Both the position numbers and the translations under genes were made by a program. DNA of 10,492 nt from Candidatus Aminicenantota bacterium. GTDB lineage: Bacteria; Acidobacteriota; Aminicenantia; UBA2199. Below the pieces are notes generated by a model. The model did no database searches and had not been told where the DNA came from. It saw only the letters and a list, made by a program, of their open reading frames with translations. Location of the stretch: contig JAGLQR010000031.1 in NCBI GenBank assembly GCA_023136725.1, positions 1 through 10,492 on the forward strand, in the 5' to 3' direction. Below, one piece after another: positions 1 through 7,539 of this stretch (its first letter is position 1; every line of letters starts with the position of its first letter).

Positions 1-149
1 TCTGTTACAGTGGAACCTCCGGGTATTTCTATTTTGATTGACCCGTCGAATCCTTTATATGGAGATGTTGATTTTCTATAAAAATCATACCCCGTAAATA
101 TCAGGATTGCTGTAAGTATTAACAGGAAAATTAATAGAATTTTTTTCAT
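1..149 (-). CDS. mltG: Endolytic murein transglycosylase MltG, N-terminal fragment
   Basis: This is the first 49 codons of a gene that runs off the left edge. MltG is an inner-membrane lytic transglycosylase that cuts nascent glycan strands and so limits their length. The start reads MKKILLIF, a short basic head followed by one hydrophobic segment (about residues 4-19). Then comes a linker with YKGFDGS and a strand ending in IEIPGGSTV, which matches the beginning of the YceG/MltG extracellular region, where an 'I.IP.G.S' strand follows the anchor. The catalytic domain lies outside the window, so the call rests on this short match and on the position directly after ruvX, a very common pairing. 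The ATG overlaps the ruvX stop as ATGA, and a GGAG motif sits 5 nt upstream, so the start is well supported and translation is probably coupled. Other anchored proteins cannot be fully excluded. Confidence 0.72.
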   Translation of the reverse strand, partial: MKKILLIFLLILTAILIFTGYDFYRKSTSPYKGFDGSIKIEIPGGSTVT

Positions 150-553
150 ATTGTCTCCATATATTCAGTTAAAATAATATGGGCTGATACAGAATCAATG
201 AGGTTTTTGCTTTTCCGGATGTCTCCTCTGGAATTTTTCAGCATCTCTTCCGCCTCAAAACTTGTAAGCCGCTCATCAATGAGTTTTACTTCCAACCCTG
301 TTGCCGTTATGAGGAGATTTTTAAATTTATTGACTTTTTTTGACATAAGGCTCTCAGAACCGTTCATGTTCAACGGGTAGCCAAGAACTACAAATGTTAC
401 TTCATACTCATAAATTATTTCTTTTAATTTTGCCATAAGTGATTCTTTATTATTGTTCTTTACAGGGTTTATTGGAGTTGATGTCCTAAGTTCGGAATTC
501 CCAATGGCAACACCTATTCTTTTAACTCCGTAATCAAGTGAAAGAATAATCAT
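146..553 (-). CDS. ruvX: RuvX/YqgF-family Holliday junction resolvase-like nuclease (pre-16S rRNA nuclease)
   Basis: This 135-residue cytoplasmic protein has a complete RNase H-like fold signature of the YqgF family. In E. coli the family member matures the 5' end of 16S rRNA, and other members are reported to cleave Holliday junctions. Visible motifs are the first acidic strand LSLDYG with Asp7, the VVLGYPLNMNGSES loop (residues 55-68), the DERLTSFEAE motif with Asp93-Glu94, and the C-terminal IDSVSAH motif with Asp120. The acidic residues expected for two-metal catalysis are therefore all present, and the length is normal for the family. The ATG follows the ddl stop by 3 nt with no obvious Shine-Dalgarno, so initiation probably relies on ribosomes finishing ddl. 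Its end overlaps the mltG start by 4 nt. Its place among wall genes is a frequent arrangement and does not itself imply a wall function. Confidence 0.95.
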   Translation of the reverse strand: MIILSLDYGVKRIGVAIGNSELRTSTPINPVKNNNKESLMAKLKEIIYEYEVTFVVLGYPLNMNGSESLMSKKVNKFKNLLITATGLEVKLIDERLTSFEAEEMLKNSRGDIRKSKNLIDSVSAHIILTEYMETI

Positions 554-556
554 GCT

Positions 557-1609
557 TTATTCAGGTTTATTTAACCTTGAAAATATTTTTTCAGAATGTT
601 CAAAACCGAGATTGATAAGCTCTGTTATCAGTGATCTAAAGGATAATCCATCTATTGTCCATAATTTTGGAAACATACTAATCTCGGTAAATCCGGGAAT
701 TGTATTTATCTCATTTATAATGATCCGTCCTGTTTTCTCCTCAATGAAAAAATCTACTCTGGAGAATCCATTCAGGAAGAGCGCCTTGTATGCAGTTAAA
801 GCAGCCTTTCTGAGTCCATCTTCTTTATCAGCCGGCAACTCGGCAGGAATCTGGAATTCAGTTTTTCCGAGAATGTATTTATCTTCATAGTCATAAAAAT
901 CTTTGGAGGGGATAAATGAACCTGCCCTGGATGCTACAGGATCATTGTTACCTTTTACCGAAACTTCATATTCTATTCCCGCAATTTCTTCTTCGATTAT
1001 TATTTTTATATCATATTTGAATGCTTCATTTATTCCTTTGACCAGATCTCTCACATTTACAGCTTTGGATATACCAACGGATGAACCGAGAGCACAAGGT
1101 TTGATAAAACATGGATAACCGAAAGAACTTTCAACCTCATTGATTATGAGATCAGGATCATTTTCTGTATACACCTTGTATTTTGGAATAGAAAGTCCCG
1201 CCTGTTCAAAAAGGATCTTAGACACTACTTTATCCATTGCAAGATTCGAAGACAAAGATCCGGCTCCTGCAAAGGGCACACCTGACATTTCAAATATCCC
1301 CTGGACCCTGCCGTCCTCTCCATTCGGGCCATGCAAAACCGGGAAATAAATGTCAACATCATTTGAGATTATGCTGTTTTTTCCCCATGGGAGAAAACTT
1401 CCCTTCTCAGCAGTATCCGTTTCGGGATTCCCAATATTCTCCTCTCTAATAAGGGACCATCTTCCATCACGGTCAATATATATAAGAGATGTGTTAAAAA
1501 GGTTCCTGTCGATATTTTTGTAAATTGCACTGGCTGAACGGATCGAAACTTCATGCTCAGCAGACTTCCCGCCAAAAATAATTGCTACATTCTTTTTGTT
1601 TTCCGTCAT
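557..1609 (-). CDS. ddl: D-alanine--D-alanine ligase
   Basis: This 350-residue ATP-grasp enzyme joins two D-alanines to make the dipeptide that MurF adds to the peptidoglycan precursor in the cytoplasm. The N-terminal domain starts with IIFGGKSAEHEVS (Glu18 corresponds to the D-Ala-binding glutamate) and continues with VLHGPNGEDG (91-100). The central ATP-grasp part shows AMDKVVSK (124-131), FIKPCALGSSVGI with Lys170 and the Ser-Ser loop (176-177), and IEEEI (205-209). The omega-loop segment FYDYEDKY (238-245) keeps the tyrosines typical of D-Ala-D-Ala enzymes; the D-Ala-D-Lac (VanA-like) class differs here. Metal and substrate residues are in RVDFF (Arg284, Asp286) and INEINTIPGFT (Glu300, Asn302). 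Nothing is missing. AGGA lies 7 nt before the ATG, just after the upstream transglycosylase stop (17 nt gap), which places it in the same operon. Confidence 0.97.
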   Translation of the reverse strand: MTENKKNVAIIFGGKSAEHEVSIRSASAIYKNIDRNLFNTSLIYIDRDGRWSLIREENIGNPETDTAEKGSFLPWGKNSIISNDVDIYFPVLHGPNGEDGRVQGIFEMSGVPFAGAGSLSSNLAMDKVVSKILFEQAGLSIPKYKVYTENDPDLIINEVESSFGYPCFIKPCALGSSVGISKAVNVRDLVKGINEAFKYDIKIIIEEEIAGIEYEVSVKGNNDPVASRAGSFIPSKDFYDYEDKYILGKTEFQIPAELPADKEDGLRKAALTAYKALFLNGFSRVDFFIEEKTGRIIINEINTIPGFTEISMFPKLWTIDGLSFRSLITELINLGFEHSEKIFSRLNKPE

Positions 1610-1626
1610 TTCTTTTTCCTGATTTG

Positions 1627-3657
1627 TTAGATCTTTATATTATCCCACTCATCCGGGTTATAATAATATTTATAGTAAAAATAATTTCTCAGGATATTCT
1701 TTACATAATTCCGTGTTTCTGAAAATGGTATCATTTCTATAAATTTTTCTTCATCAAAATCTCCAAAATCTTCCAGCCATTGTTTAACTCTGTGGGGACC
1801 TGCATTATATGCGGCCAGAGCAAGATATGTTTTTCCTTCATATTTGTCAAGAAGCTCTTTCAGATGGGCCACTCCCAGTCTGATATTCACCTCCGGCTTA
1901 TAAATATCATTTCGTCTCAATCTTATGTTCACTTTTCTGGCAGTCAGTGCAGCAGTTCTATCTATAATCTGCATAAGGCCTTTTGCTTTTGCCGGGGATA
2001 TGATATTTGGCCGGAACATACTTTCTCTGTTGATCAATGCAAGAATCAATTCTTTGCTTACATTGTATTCAGAACTATATTTATCAATAATTTCTTCATA
2101 TCTCAATGGGAGATATATTTCTTTCAGAAAGTTCGGAAGTATTATTTTGGAGTAATCATTAAAATTATTTCTAAATGAAATGAAAGTATGGTAATGGTCT
2201 CCAAGTTTGAGATAGATCAGTGTCTCAATAAGTTTTACAGAATTCATATCTTCAACCGGCAGTTCTTCATTATCCTTTATCCATGAGATATACTCTAATG
2301 CCTCTGCCGAAAGTCCGGACTTTAATAATTTTTTAATATTTTCTGTTATATCAAGAAATGGAGCAGTACTTTTTTTGTTAAATAGTTTTTTAAAATTTGA
2401 TAGGTTTAATCTTTTTCCTTCATCCCTTACCTGAGAGAAGCGGGCATAATAATAGGTGAATGGGAATTCACTGATCCCCGGAAACATCTCACCTTTTATA
2501 AAGGAGACCCAGAATGAGTTTGCAATCCGGTATGATAATACAGGGGAACGGCTCCCTTCATGGAAAAGGTCAATGGCACCTTTATCATCTCCGGATTTGA
2601 TCTTCAGCCAGGCCGTGATCCATAAAGCTCTCCAGTAATTTTCATTATAATTATTCCCATTTGCTCTAATAACTGAAATGTATCTTGTAAAATACTCGAT
2701 CGACAGATCGGTTTCACCTTTTATAAGGAAAAGAGATGCAATATCAAGAAGAAGCTGTTTGTATATATCTTTATCAGACATGATCTTTTCAAGAGTCTGA
2801 TCAATATTTGAGAAATCATCATCCCTTATTCTCATCTTAAGAAGGAGTTTCTCCTTTCCGGCAGTAAACCTTGCAGATCTTATCCGTGATAACAATTTTT
2901 TTGAACCCGAATATCTCTTTTTTGAATATGAGATCTCAGCAGATATGAAATTTACAAGGTGCCTGTCTTTAATATATTTACTGATATTCCGGAAATCCGA
3001 TAATCTGTTATTTTTCATCATAATTTCCAGTTTCCGGTTCCAAAAAGACTGGTCAATCCTGTTCATTAATCCGGTTATATCTTTTTCGGAAATATGTTTT
3101 CTGATCTCTTTTGCACTGCGTGAAATATAAAGGTTTTTAAAAACCTCGAAAGATCCTTTTTCATCTTTCAGATTCAGATATGATTTCAATAGCATTACGT
3201 CATAATCAAAGCCGAAATTTCTATTATTGTATTTACTAATGTATCCCGCATATCTTTTTTTTATGAAGAGATTTTTCAGATGAAGCTTTTCTTTTTCGGT
3301 TTTAAGATAGTTATCCTCAGCTTTAAAGTTTTTTATAAAGTCATCTATTATGCCGTAACTTTTTTCCTTTAGTTCTGAATTAAGAGTTCTTAAGGTCAGG
3401 AAATTATTAACAAAATCATCACCATTTTCAGGAGTATCATCAGATTTATATCTGACATCAGGTTTCAGATTAATGATCGTTGAGAATATCCTGTATTTTT
3501 CCAGTATCCCTGAATTATTTTCTCCTCTGATATCTTGGATTTTCTCATTGTTACCAAGCATGATTGTGATCAAGAATGAGAGAACAATTGATACAATTAA
3601 GATTAGTTCTAATTCAAAGATATACTGCAACCACTTATCTTTCTTAAATAGTCTCAA
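1627..3657 (-). CDS. Membrane-anchored Slt70-type soluble-domain lytic murein transglycosylase (GH23)
   Basis: This 676-residue protein would cleave the MurNAc-GlcNAc bond with formation of 1,6-anhydroMurNAc. Residues 1-9 are basic (RLFKKDK) and residues 11-34 form one hydrophobic helix with no visible signal peptidase site, so I infer an inner-membrane anchor with a periplasmic body. Residues 60-515 are helical with TPR-like stretches (for example 300-365), like the superhelical U/L domains of Slt70. The C-terminal catalytic domain (about 520-655) has NRES with catalytic Glu545, AKGLMQI (558-564), LAAYNAG (614-620) and IPFSETRNYV (643-652), all hallmark GH23 motifs. The start is TTG at 3657-3655, inside the end of the GAF gene (14 nt overlap). 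No ATG lies upstream of the anchor helix in this frame, and the next Met (residue 33) would delete the helix. The Shine-Dalgarno is weak, so coupling to the upstream gene is likely. Confidence 0.93.
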   Translation of the reverse strand: MRLFKKDKWLQYIFELELILIVSIVLSFLITIMLGNNEKIQDIRGENNSGILEKYRIFSTIINLKPDVRYKSDDTPENGDDFVNNFLTLRTLNSELKEKSYGIIDDFIKNFKAEDNYLKTEKEKLHLKNLFIKKRYAGYISKYNNRNFGFDYDVMLLKSYLNLKDEKGSFEVFKNLYISRSAKEIRKHISEKDITGLMNRIDQSFWNRKLEIMMKNNRLSDFRNISKYIKDRHLVNFISAEISYSKKRYSGSKKLLSRIRSARFTAGKEKLLLKMRIRDDDFSNIDQTLEKIMSDKDIYKQLLLDIASLFLIKGETDLSIEYFTRYISVIRANGNNYNENYWRALWITAWLKIKSGDDKGAIDLFHEGSRSPVLSYRIANSFWVSFIKGEMFPGISEFPFTYYYARFSQVRDEGKRLNLSNFKKLFNKKSTAPFLDITENIKKLLKSGLSAEALEYISWIKDNEELPVEDMNSVKLIETLIYLKLGDHYHTFISFRNNFNDYSKIILPNFLKEIYLPLRYEEIIDKYSSEYNVSKELILALINRESMFRPNIISPAKAKGLMQIIDRTAALTARKVNIRLRRNDIYKPEVNIRLGVAHLKELLDKYEGKTYLALAAYNAGPHRVKQWLEDFGDFDEEKFIEMIPFSETRNYVKNILRNYFYYKYYYNPDEWDNIKI

Positions 3658-4594
3658 AATTATACCCGTTCAAGGCTTCCCTGTCCCCGTCGGCCAGAGT
3701 TTCTACCAGTTGAACCTCAAATGGTCTCAGGTTTTTGTGTTTGCTCAGATAGAGCTCCTTGGATTGTAGTATGGTCCCCTTTAGTTCTTCATAAACCCGT
3801 TTAGCCTTTCTGGCGTCTTCAACCTGCTGTTTATTGTAAAGGATCATATCATTTACAATTACTCTGGCTAGTCGCTCCGGATCGCTTTCTTTAATCTCGA
3901 TGGGTTTAGATTCAGCAGAAACAACTACTTTCTCGAATGAATCAGATTTTGCTTGGGGTTCGCCCTCATATTCCTGGGTTTTTACTTTAGCAATGATCCG
4001 CTGACGGATAGGGAGTAGATCAAGGCTCATCTCGCCCACAATTGAAATTATTTCGATCTCTTTAATACCTAAACTGTCACCTGATAAAGCATCAGCATAA
4101 ACCACAGCCTGAGGTTTCCCTTTTACAAAAAATGGTATCACAAGTATAGAATCTGGTGTAATATTTCCAAAGCGGCTGTAAATAAGATGATTATCTTTAT
4201 GTTTTTGCGGATCTCCGCTGTAGGGGCTTTTATGTTCAAGCACATCTTTAAAAACAGTATCAGCGGATAATGAAAAGAATATTTTTTTAAGGTCACTATC
4301 CTTCATCGGAGATACCCCATCCATAATTCCGGATCCGCCCCATCCGACCAGTTTATCATCCCGGAGCAGGAAGATAGCTGCCCTGCTGCAGAAGAGATTT
4401 ATCCCCCTCAGAAGGTTGGATATCAGGTTGATCTGGTTAACAGAGGATGATATTTTTTTTACGAATGTATAAAGGTTCTCAATCGTTTCACCGCCTCCGA
4501 GGGAAGAGGAAAGTTTTTTTAATTCTTCAAGTTCCTGCAGAATACCACTCTTCGTATTTTCTATTTTTGAAATTAAATTATCTTTATCGGACAT
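3644..4594 (-). CDS. GAF-like domain protein with N-terminal coiled coil and conserved-looking helical C-terminal tail; function unknown
   Basis: This is a 316-residue soluble protein with no membrane segment. Residues 5-33 are a probable coiled coil rich in Glu, Lys and Leu. Residues 40-200 look like a GAF-type sensory fold: a helix, LFCSRAAIFLLRDDKLVGWGGSG (two strands and a Gly-rich turn), then ITPDSILVIPFFVKGKPQAVVYAD and a closing helix through LPIRQRI. Residues 205-237 are a charged linker. Residues 238-306 form a helical module (DPERLARVIVNDMILYN near its start, VETLADGDREAL near its end) resembling a tail I remember on GAF-containing proteins of Acidobacteriota-like and Deltaproteobacteria-like genomes. 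There is no kinase, HAMP, GGDEF, EAL or DNA-binding domain, so it may be a sensor or scaffold acting through a partner. The start has a good AGGTGA Shine-Dalgarno 4 nt upstream. It sits 12 nt after the phosphoesterase gene and overlaps the transglycosylase gene. The GAF call is by pattern only. Confidence 0.7.
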   Translation of the reverse strand: MSDKDNLISKIENTKSGILQELEELKKLSSSLGGGETIENLYTFVKKISSSVNQINLISNLLRGINLFCSRAAIFLLRDDKLVGWGGSGIMDGVSPMKDSDLKKIFFSLSADTVFKDVLEHKSPYSGDPQKHKDNHLIYSRFGNITPDSILVIPFFVKGKPQAVVYADALSGDSLGIKEIEIISIVGEMSLDLLPIRQRIIAKVKTQEYEGEPQAKSDSFEKVVVSAESKPIEIKESDPERLARVIVNDMILYNKQQVEDARKAKRVYEELKGTILQSKELYLSKHKNLRPFEVQLVETLADGDREALNGYNFETI

Positions 4595-4606
4595 CTTATC
4601 ACCTGT

Positions 4607-5344
4607 TTATACCCCTGATTCAAGGCGGCTGGCAAGTAGTTCCGGAAGCCCGGCAGCCCTGATCTTTTTTTGTGTTTTTTTAACATTATACTCATATCTG
4701 GAAAATACAATCTCTCTTTTGTCTGAATCGTATATTATGAAACTTGACCGGGGGTTTTTGTCCCTCGGTTGGCCAATTGATCCGGGGTTTATAAGATATC
4801 TGGTATTTGGGTCAAGCTTTATCTTCTTGTCTGAATTCAGCGGAATAGCATTAAGTTTGTTGTTCCTCTGAAAATAAATAACAGGGAAATGTGTATGACC
4901 AAAAAATCCTATCGATGTCTTCATAAACTTTAAAGATTCTACAGCCTCAAATACAGAGAAAACATAATAATCCTCATCAAAAGTTGAGCCATGGCAAATT
5001 GTAAGAAAGTGGTCAACTATAACAGGGCCTTTTTTCAATTCTTTTAGAAATTTTTTATTTTCATCGGATAGTTTTACTTTGCTCCATTCCGCCGAAAAAG
5101 CAGCCACCGGATTAAAAAGTGAGGATGATTCCAGATTGGAGATAACCTTGTCATGGTTTCCCCTTATTGCAAAAGTATTATTCATACTTCTGAAGAGAGA
5201 AATTGTATCGTTCGGATCGGCTCCATATCCCACGAGGTCCCCGAGAAACAGAAATTTATCAATTGAATCAGTAATCTTCAGAGATAGTAATTTCTCGAAA
5301 GCTTCAAGATTACTGTGAATATCACTGAAAATAAGATATCTCAT
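4607..5344 (-). CDS. Calcineurin-like metallophosphoesterase, YfcE/MJ0936 type
   Basis: This 245-residue cytoplasmic protein is a binuclear metal-dependent phosphoesterase. All five family blocks are visible: SDIHSN (Asp8, His10), LGDLVGYG (Asp36), RGNHD (Asn63, His64), ICHGS (His118) and FGHTHFP (His150, His152). The late LINPGSIGQPR motif (184-194) is typical of the small YfcE/MJ0936 subgroup rather than of the exonuclease SbcD or the lipid A enzyme LpxH. The substrate cannot be read from sequence; relatives hydrolyse phosphodiesters such as bis-pNPP and, in some cases, cyclic nucleotides. It is the first gene after the promoter at 5387-5415 and therefore probably leads the wall operon. The ATG follows an AAGG motif by 6 nt. 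Its C-terminal 35 residues (RYEYNVKKTQ onwards) go beyond the core fold and are of unknown role. Confidence 0.88.
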   Translation of the reverse strand: MRYLIFSDIHSNLEAFEKLLSLKITDSIDKFLFLGDLVGYGADPNDTISLFRSMNNTFAIRGNHDKVISNLESSSLFNPVAAFSAEWSKVKLSDENKKFLKELKKGPVIVDHFLTICHGSTFDEDYYVFSVFEAVESLKFMKTSIGFFGHTHFPVIYFQRNNKLNAIPLNSDKKIKLDPNTRYLINPGSIGQPRDKNPRSSFIIYDSDKREIVFSRYEYNVKKTQKKIRAAGLPELLASRLESGV

Positions 5345-5380
5345 TATCTGCCTTTTCCCCGGACTTCTCCGAATTTCATC

Positions 5381-5415
5381 TAAATTAGTATACTTGTTTC
5401 GGGAGAGTTATTCAA
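5381..5415 (-). promoter_or_regulatory. Sigma70-type promoter for the phosphoesterase-to-mltG operon
   Basis: On the minus strand a TTGAAT box (5415-5410, 4 of 6 to consensus) is separated by exactly 17 nt from TATACT (5392-5387, 5 of 6). Transcription would start near 5380, giving a leader of about 36 nt. That leader contains a small hairpin (CGGA 5371-5368 and TCCG 5363-5360 around a GAAG loop) just upstream of the AAGG ribosome site. The promoter lies in the longest gap between minus-strand genes (5345-5448), where no terminator for lipA is apparent. It is a prediction from spacing and box match. Confidence 0.62.
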
Positions 5416-5448
5416 GAGTTTAACAGATTTTACAATCAGGCAGATATT

Positions 5449-6315
5449 TCACGAACCCCCACTGACTTTTGAATAGAGTGCTGATGCATTATACGAGCTT
5501 CTGACAAATGGGCCTGATTCAACAGCCCGGAACCCCATCGTTTCAGCCATCTCCTTAAGTTCAAGAAACTTTTCCGGAGTTATATACTCTTTTACTTTAA
5601 TATTTTCAGGTGTTGGTTGAAGGTATTGTCCGATAGTCAGAATGTCAACACCGTTTTCAAGAAGTACACTGAAAAGTTCTCTGAGCTGTCCGGTGGTTTC
5701 ACCCATTCCAACCATTATCCCTGATTTAGTTATAAATTTTCTTGAACTTGAATATTTGAGGACAGAAAGAGATATTTTATAGTTTTCCTCTTTTCGATTA
5801 ACTGATTTATATAGTTCCCGAACAGTTTCTATATTGTGATTAAGAACATCCGGATTTCCCTGAAGAACTGTCTCAATAGCTTTTTGATCTCCCTTGAAAT
5901 CCGGGATCAGGACCTCTACTTTCAGGTCGGGGAATTCCCGCTTAAGTTTATCCAGGATCTTTTTATAATGTGCTGAACCACCATCACTCAGATCATCTCT
6001 GGTTACTGAAGTTATTACTACATATTTCAGTCCCATTATTTTTACCATTTCTGATATTTTTTCCGGTTCATGCTTGTCCGGCTCTTCACATTGCCCGGTT
6101 TCAACTGAGCAGAAACCACAATTTCGTGAGCATATATTTCCAAGTGTTAAAAATGTTGCATGGTTTTTATTCCAGCATTCACTCATATTCGGGCATTTTG
6201 CATCCTGACAGATTGTATGAAGCCCTCTGGAAGTGAGATCTTTTTTTAATTTAAAAAGATCTTCGCCAGCCGGAATTTTTATCCTGAGCCAGTCAGGTTT
6301 AGGAGATCTTCTCAT
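5449..6315 (-). CDS. lipA: Lipoyl synthase (radical SAM)
   Basis: LipA inserts two sulfur atoms into protein-bound octanoyl groups, making the lipoyl cofactor of 2-oxoacid dehydrogenases and the glycine cleavage system. The 288-residue protein is complete. It begins with the typical KPDWLRIKIP and has the auxiliary cluster motif C-x4-C-x5-C (Cys36, Cys41, Cys47). The radical SAM motif C-x3-C-x2-C (Cys62, Cys66, Cys69) follows GNICSRNC. TSVTRDDLSDGG (102-113), VLNHNIETV (157-165), KSGIMVGMGE (197-206) and QYLQPT (230-235) come next, and the terminal RSSYNA (272-277) carries the serine that ligates the auxiliary cluster. It is 33 nt after the M24 peptidase gene. The ribosome site is poor (only GAAAG about 10 nt upstream), yet the N-terminal match fixes this ATG. 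No lipB, lplA or gcvH is in the window, so the octanoyl donor route cannot be judged here. Confidence 0.97.
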   Translation of the reverse strand: MRRSPKPDWLRIKIPAGEDLFKLKKDLTSRGLHTICQDAKCPNMSECWNKNHATFLTLGNICSRNCGFCSVETGQCEEPDKHEPEKISEMVKIMGLKYVVITSVTRDDLSDGGSAHYKKILDKLKREFPDLKVEVLIPDFKGDQKAIETVLQGNPDVLNHNIETVRELYKSVNRKEENYKISLSVLKYSSSRKFITKSGIMVGMGETTGQLRELFSVLLENGVDILTIGQYLQPTPENIKVKEYITPEKFLELKEMAETMGFRAVESGPFVRSSYNASALYSKVSGGS

Positions 6316-6348
6316 TTTGTTGTACTTTCGGAATAAAGGATGGGCCTG

Positions 6349-7527
6349 TTATCTTATAAGGTAAATATCTTTTTGTGGTGCGGAAAGCCACCGTGCTCCT
6401 TCGGCTGTAATTACAAGCATTTCCTCAATTGTTACTACTCCATGATCTTTCATATATAACCTTGGTTCAATTGTAAATATCTGACCCTCTTCAAGTTCAA
6501 GATAGGGGAGTTTTCCATACCTTTCCCAGGAAGGAGCAAGAAGAGCACTTCCGTCATGAGCAGTCCGGCCGACCTGATGTCCTAGAGCATGGGGATATTC
6601 AGTATATCCACGGGAAACGATATAGTCTCTTGCGATCGTATCTATTTCGATACCTTTAACACCGGGTTTTATTGCATCGAATGATAATTGTATGGATTTA
6701 ACAATTGTATCAAATCCGTTCATAACAACGGCTGGAGCCTCTGTTTCTCCCTCTTTTAATACATACCATGTTCGTTGAAGGTCGGAACAATATTTTTCAA
6801 AGATCACTCCGGAGTCAATATTGAAAACTTGCCCCCTTTCTACTTTTCTGTCAGTGGGCCCTGAATGAGCTCCTGTATCCTGAGGCCCGGTAAAAACTGA
6901 TGGATTCATTTCCGCTTCCCAGGATGGTTCAAGTCCGAGTTTTTCACGTTCACTTGTTATAAAAGCTGCTATCTCTTTTTCTGTCATACCTGGTTTTACA
7001 AATTCAGTAACTTTATCATAAATGTCTAGTGTGATGTCTATGGCTTTTTCTGTTCTTCTTATTTCCTCATCTGACTTTCTTCCTCTTAATCTCGATATTA
7101 ATTCTTCAGCTGAAACAACACGGTTCATATAATCCGTACCCTCAAAAAGGGATTGGAGTTTTAGATACTTCCCATATGTAAGTCCGTCTGCAGATGGAGA
7201 GTCAACTGAGTAGTTAAGTGCGATCTTTGATGGGTTCTTTTCTCCAATGATCTCAAAAAGACTTTCTTTTGGTGAATTTGTATATGGTATAACTTTGTCA
7301 AACAGATCAAGACTTTCTATTTTCTCTTTATCAAGATTACCTACAATTGCATACTTTTCACCTGATTTTGTGAAAATAAAAAATGAAAGCCAGGTAACGC
7401 CGGTGCCGATGACAAAATCCATAACAGGATCTGCCAGAAGTTCAGATTCTTTCTCAACTACCATCCACATATCAATATCTAATTCTTTGAGAATATCTAT
7501 TGCTTGGGCTATTTTCTCTTTTTCCAT
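6349..7527 (-). CDS. M24-family metallopeptidase (Xaa-Pro aminopeptidase/prolidase-like)
   Basis: This 392-residue cytoplasmic protein has the two-domain layout of the M24B group. An N-terminal creatinase-like domain (about 1-150) is followed by a pita-bread catalytic domain (about 155-390). The five metal ligands can be assigned: Asp238 in NIDSG, Asp249 in CSDLQRTW, His317 in HALGHQVG, Glu354 in TIEPRLYM and Glu368 in VTIEEMLVI. His324 in RTAHDG fits the second conserved histidine. The family removes N-terminal residues before proline or cleaves Xaa-Pro dipeptides. Because the motifs HALGHQVG and IEPRLYM differ somewhat from classic PepP and PepQ, the exact specificity is left open. The start is strong: GGAGG lies 5 nt upstream and overlaps the stop of the PpiD-like gene (9 nt gap). 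It is probably cotranscribed with ppiD and lipA, though no functional link is obvious. Confidence 0.92.
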   Translation of the reverse strand: MEKEKIAQAIDILKELDIDMWMVVEKESELLADPVMDFVIGTGVTWLSFFIFTKSGEKYAIVGNLDKEKIESLDLFDKVIPYTNSPKESLFEIIGEKNPSKIALNYSVDSPSADGLTYGKYLKLQSLFEGTDYMNRVVSAEELISRLRGRKSDEEIRRTEKAIDITLDIYDKVTEFVKPGMTEKEIAAFITSEREKLGLEPSWEAEMNPSVFTGPQDTGAHSGPTDRKVERGQVFNIDSGVIFEKYCSDLQRTWYVLKEGETEAPAVVMNGFDTIVKSIQLSFDAIKPGVKGIEIDTIARDYIVSRGYTEYPHALGHQVGRTAHDGSALLAPSWERYGKLPYLELEEGQIFTIEPRLYMKDHGVVTIEEMLVITAEGARWLSAPQKDIYLIR

Positions 7528-7532
7528 CTGAG

Positions 7533-7539
7533 CCTCCTA
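7533..7539 (-). promoter_or_regulatory. Shine-Dalgarno of the M24 peptidase gene overlapping the upstream stop codon
   Basis: On the minus strand TAGGAGG contains both the TAG stop of the PpiD-like gene and the GGAGG ribosome site of the next gene, with 5 nt to its ATG. This arrangement favours re-initiation by ribosomes that finish the foldase gene and supports both the stop and the start calls. Confidence 0.8.

Noticed and set aside
552..890. Open frame of 112 codons on the plus strand
   Set aside because: It is antisense to the metal-binding half of ddl, which carries clear family motifs; the plus frame has none.
557..1609. Possibility that the ligase is a VanA/VanB-like D-Ala-D-Lac enzyme
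   Set aside because: The FYDYEDKY omega-loop segment matches ordinary D-Ala-D-Ala ligases, and there is no vanH, vanX or two-component system nearby.
1780..2178. Open frame of 132 codons on the plus strand
   Set aside because: It lies fully antisense to the catalytic domain of the transglycosylase, has a Cys/Phe/Ile-heavy composition with no motif and no ribosome site, and is a shadow frame.
5416..5448. Possible intrinsic terminator after lipA
   Set aside because: I found no stem with a following T-run on the minus strand; the only stem in the gap is the short CGGA/TCCG hairpin downstream of the promoter.
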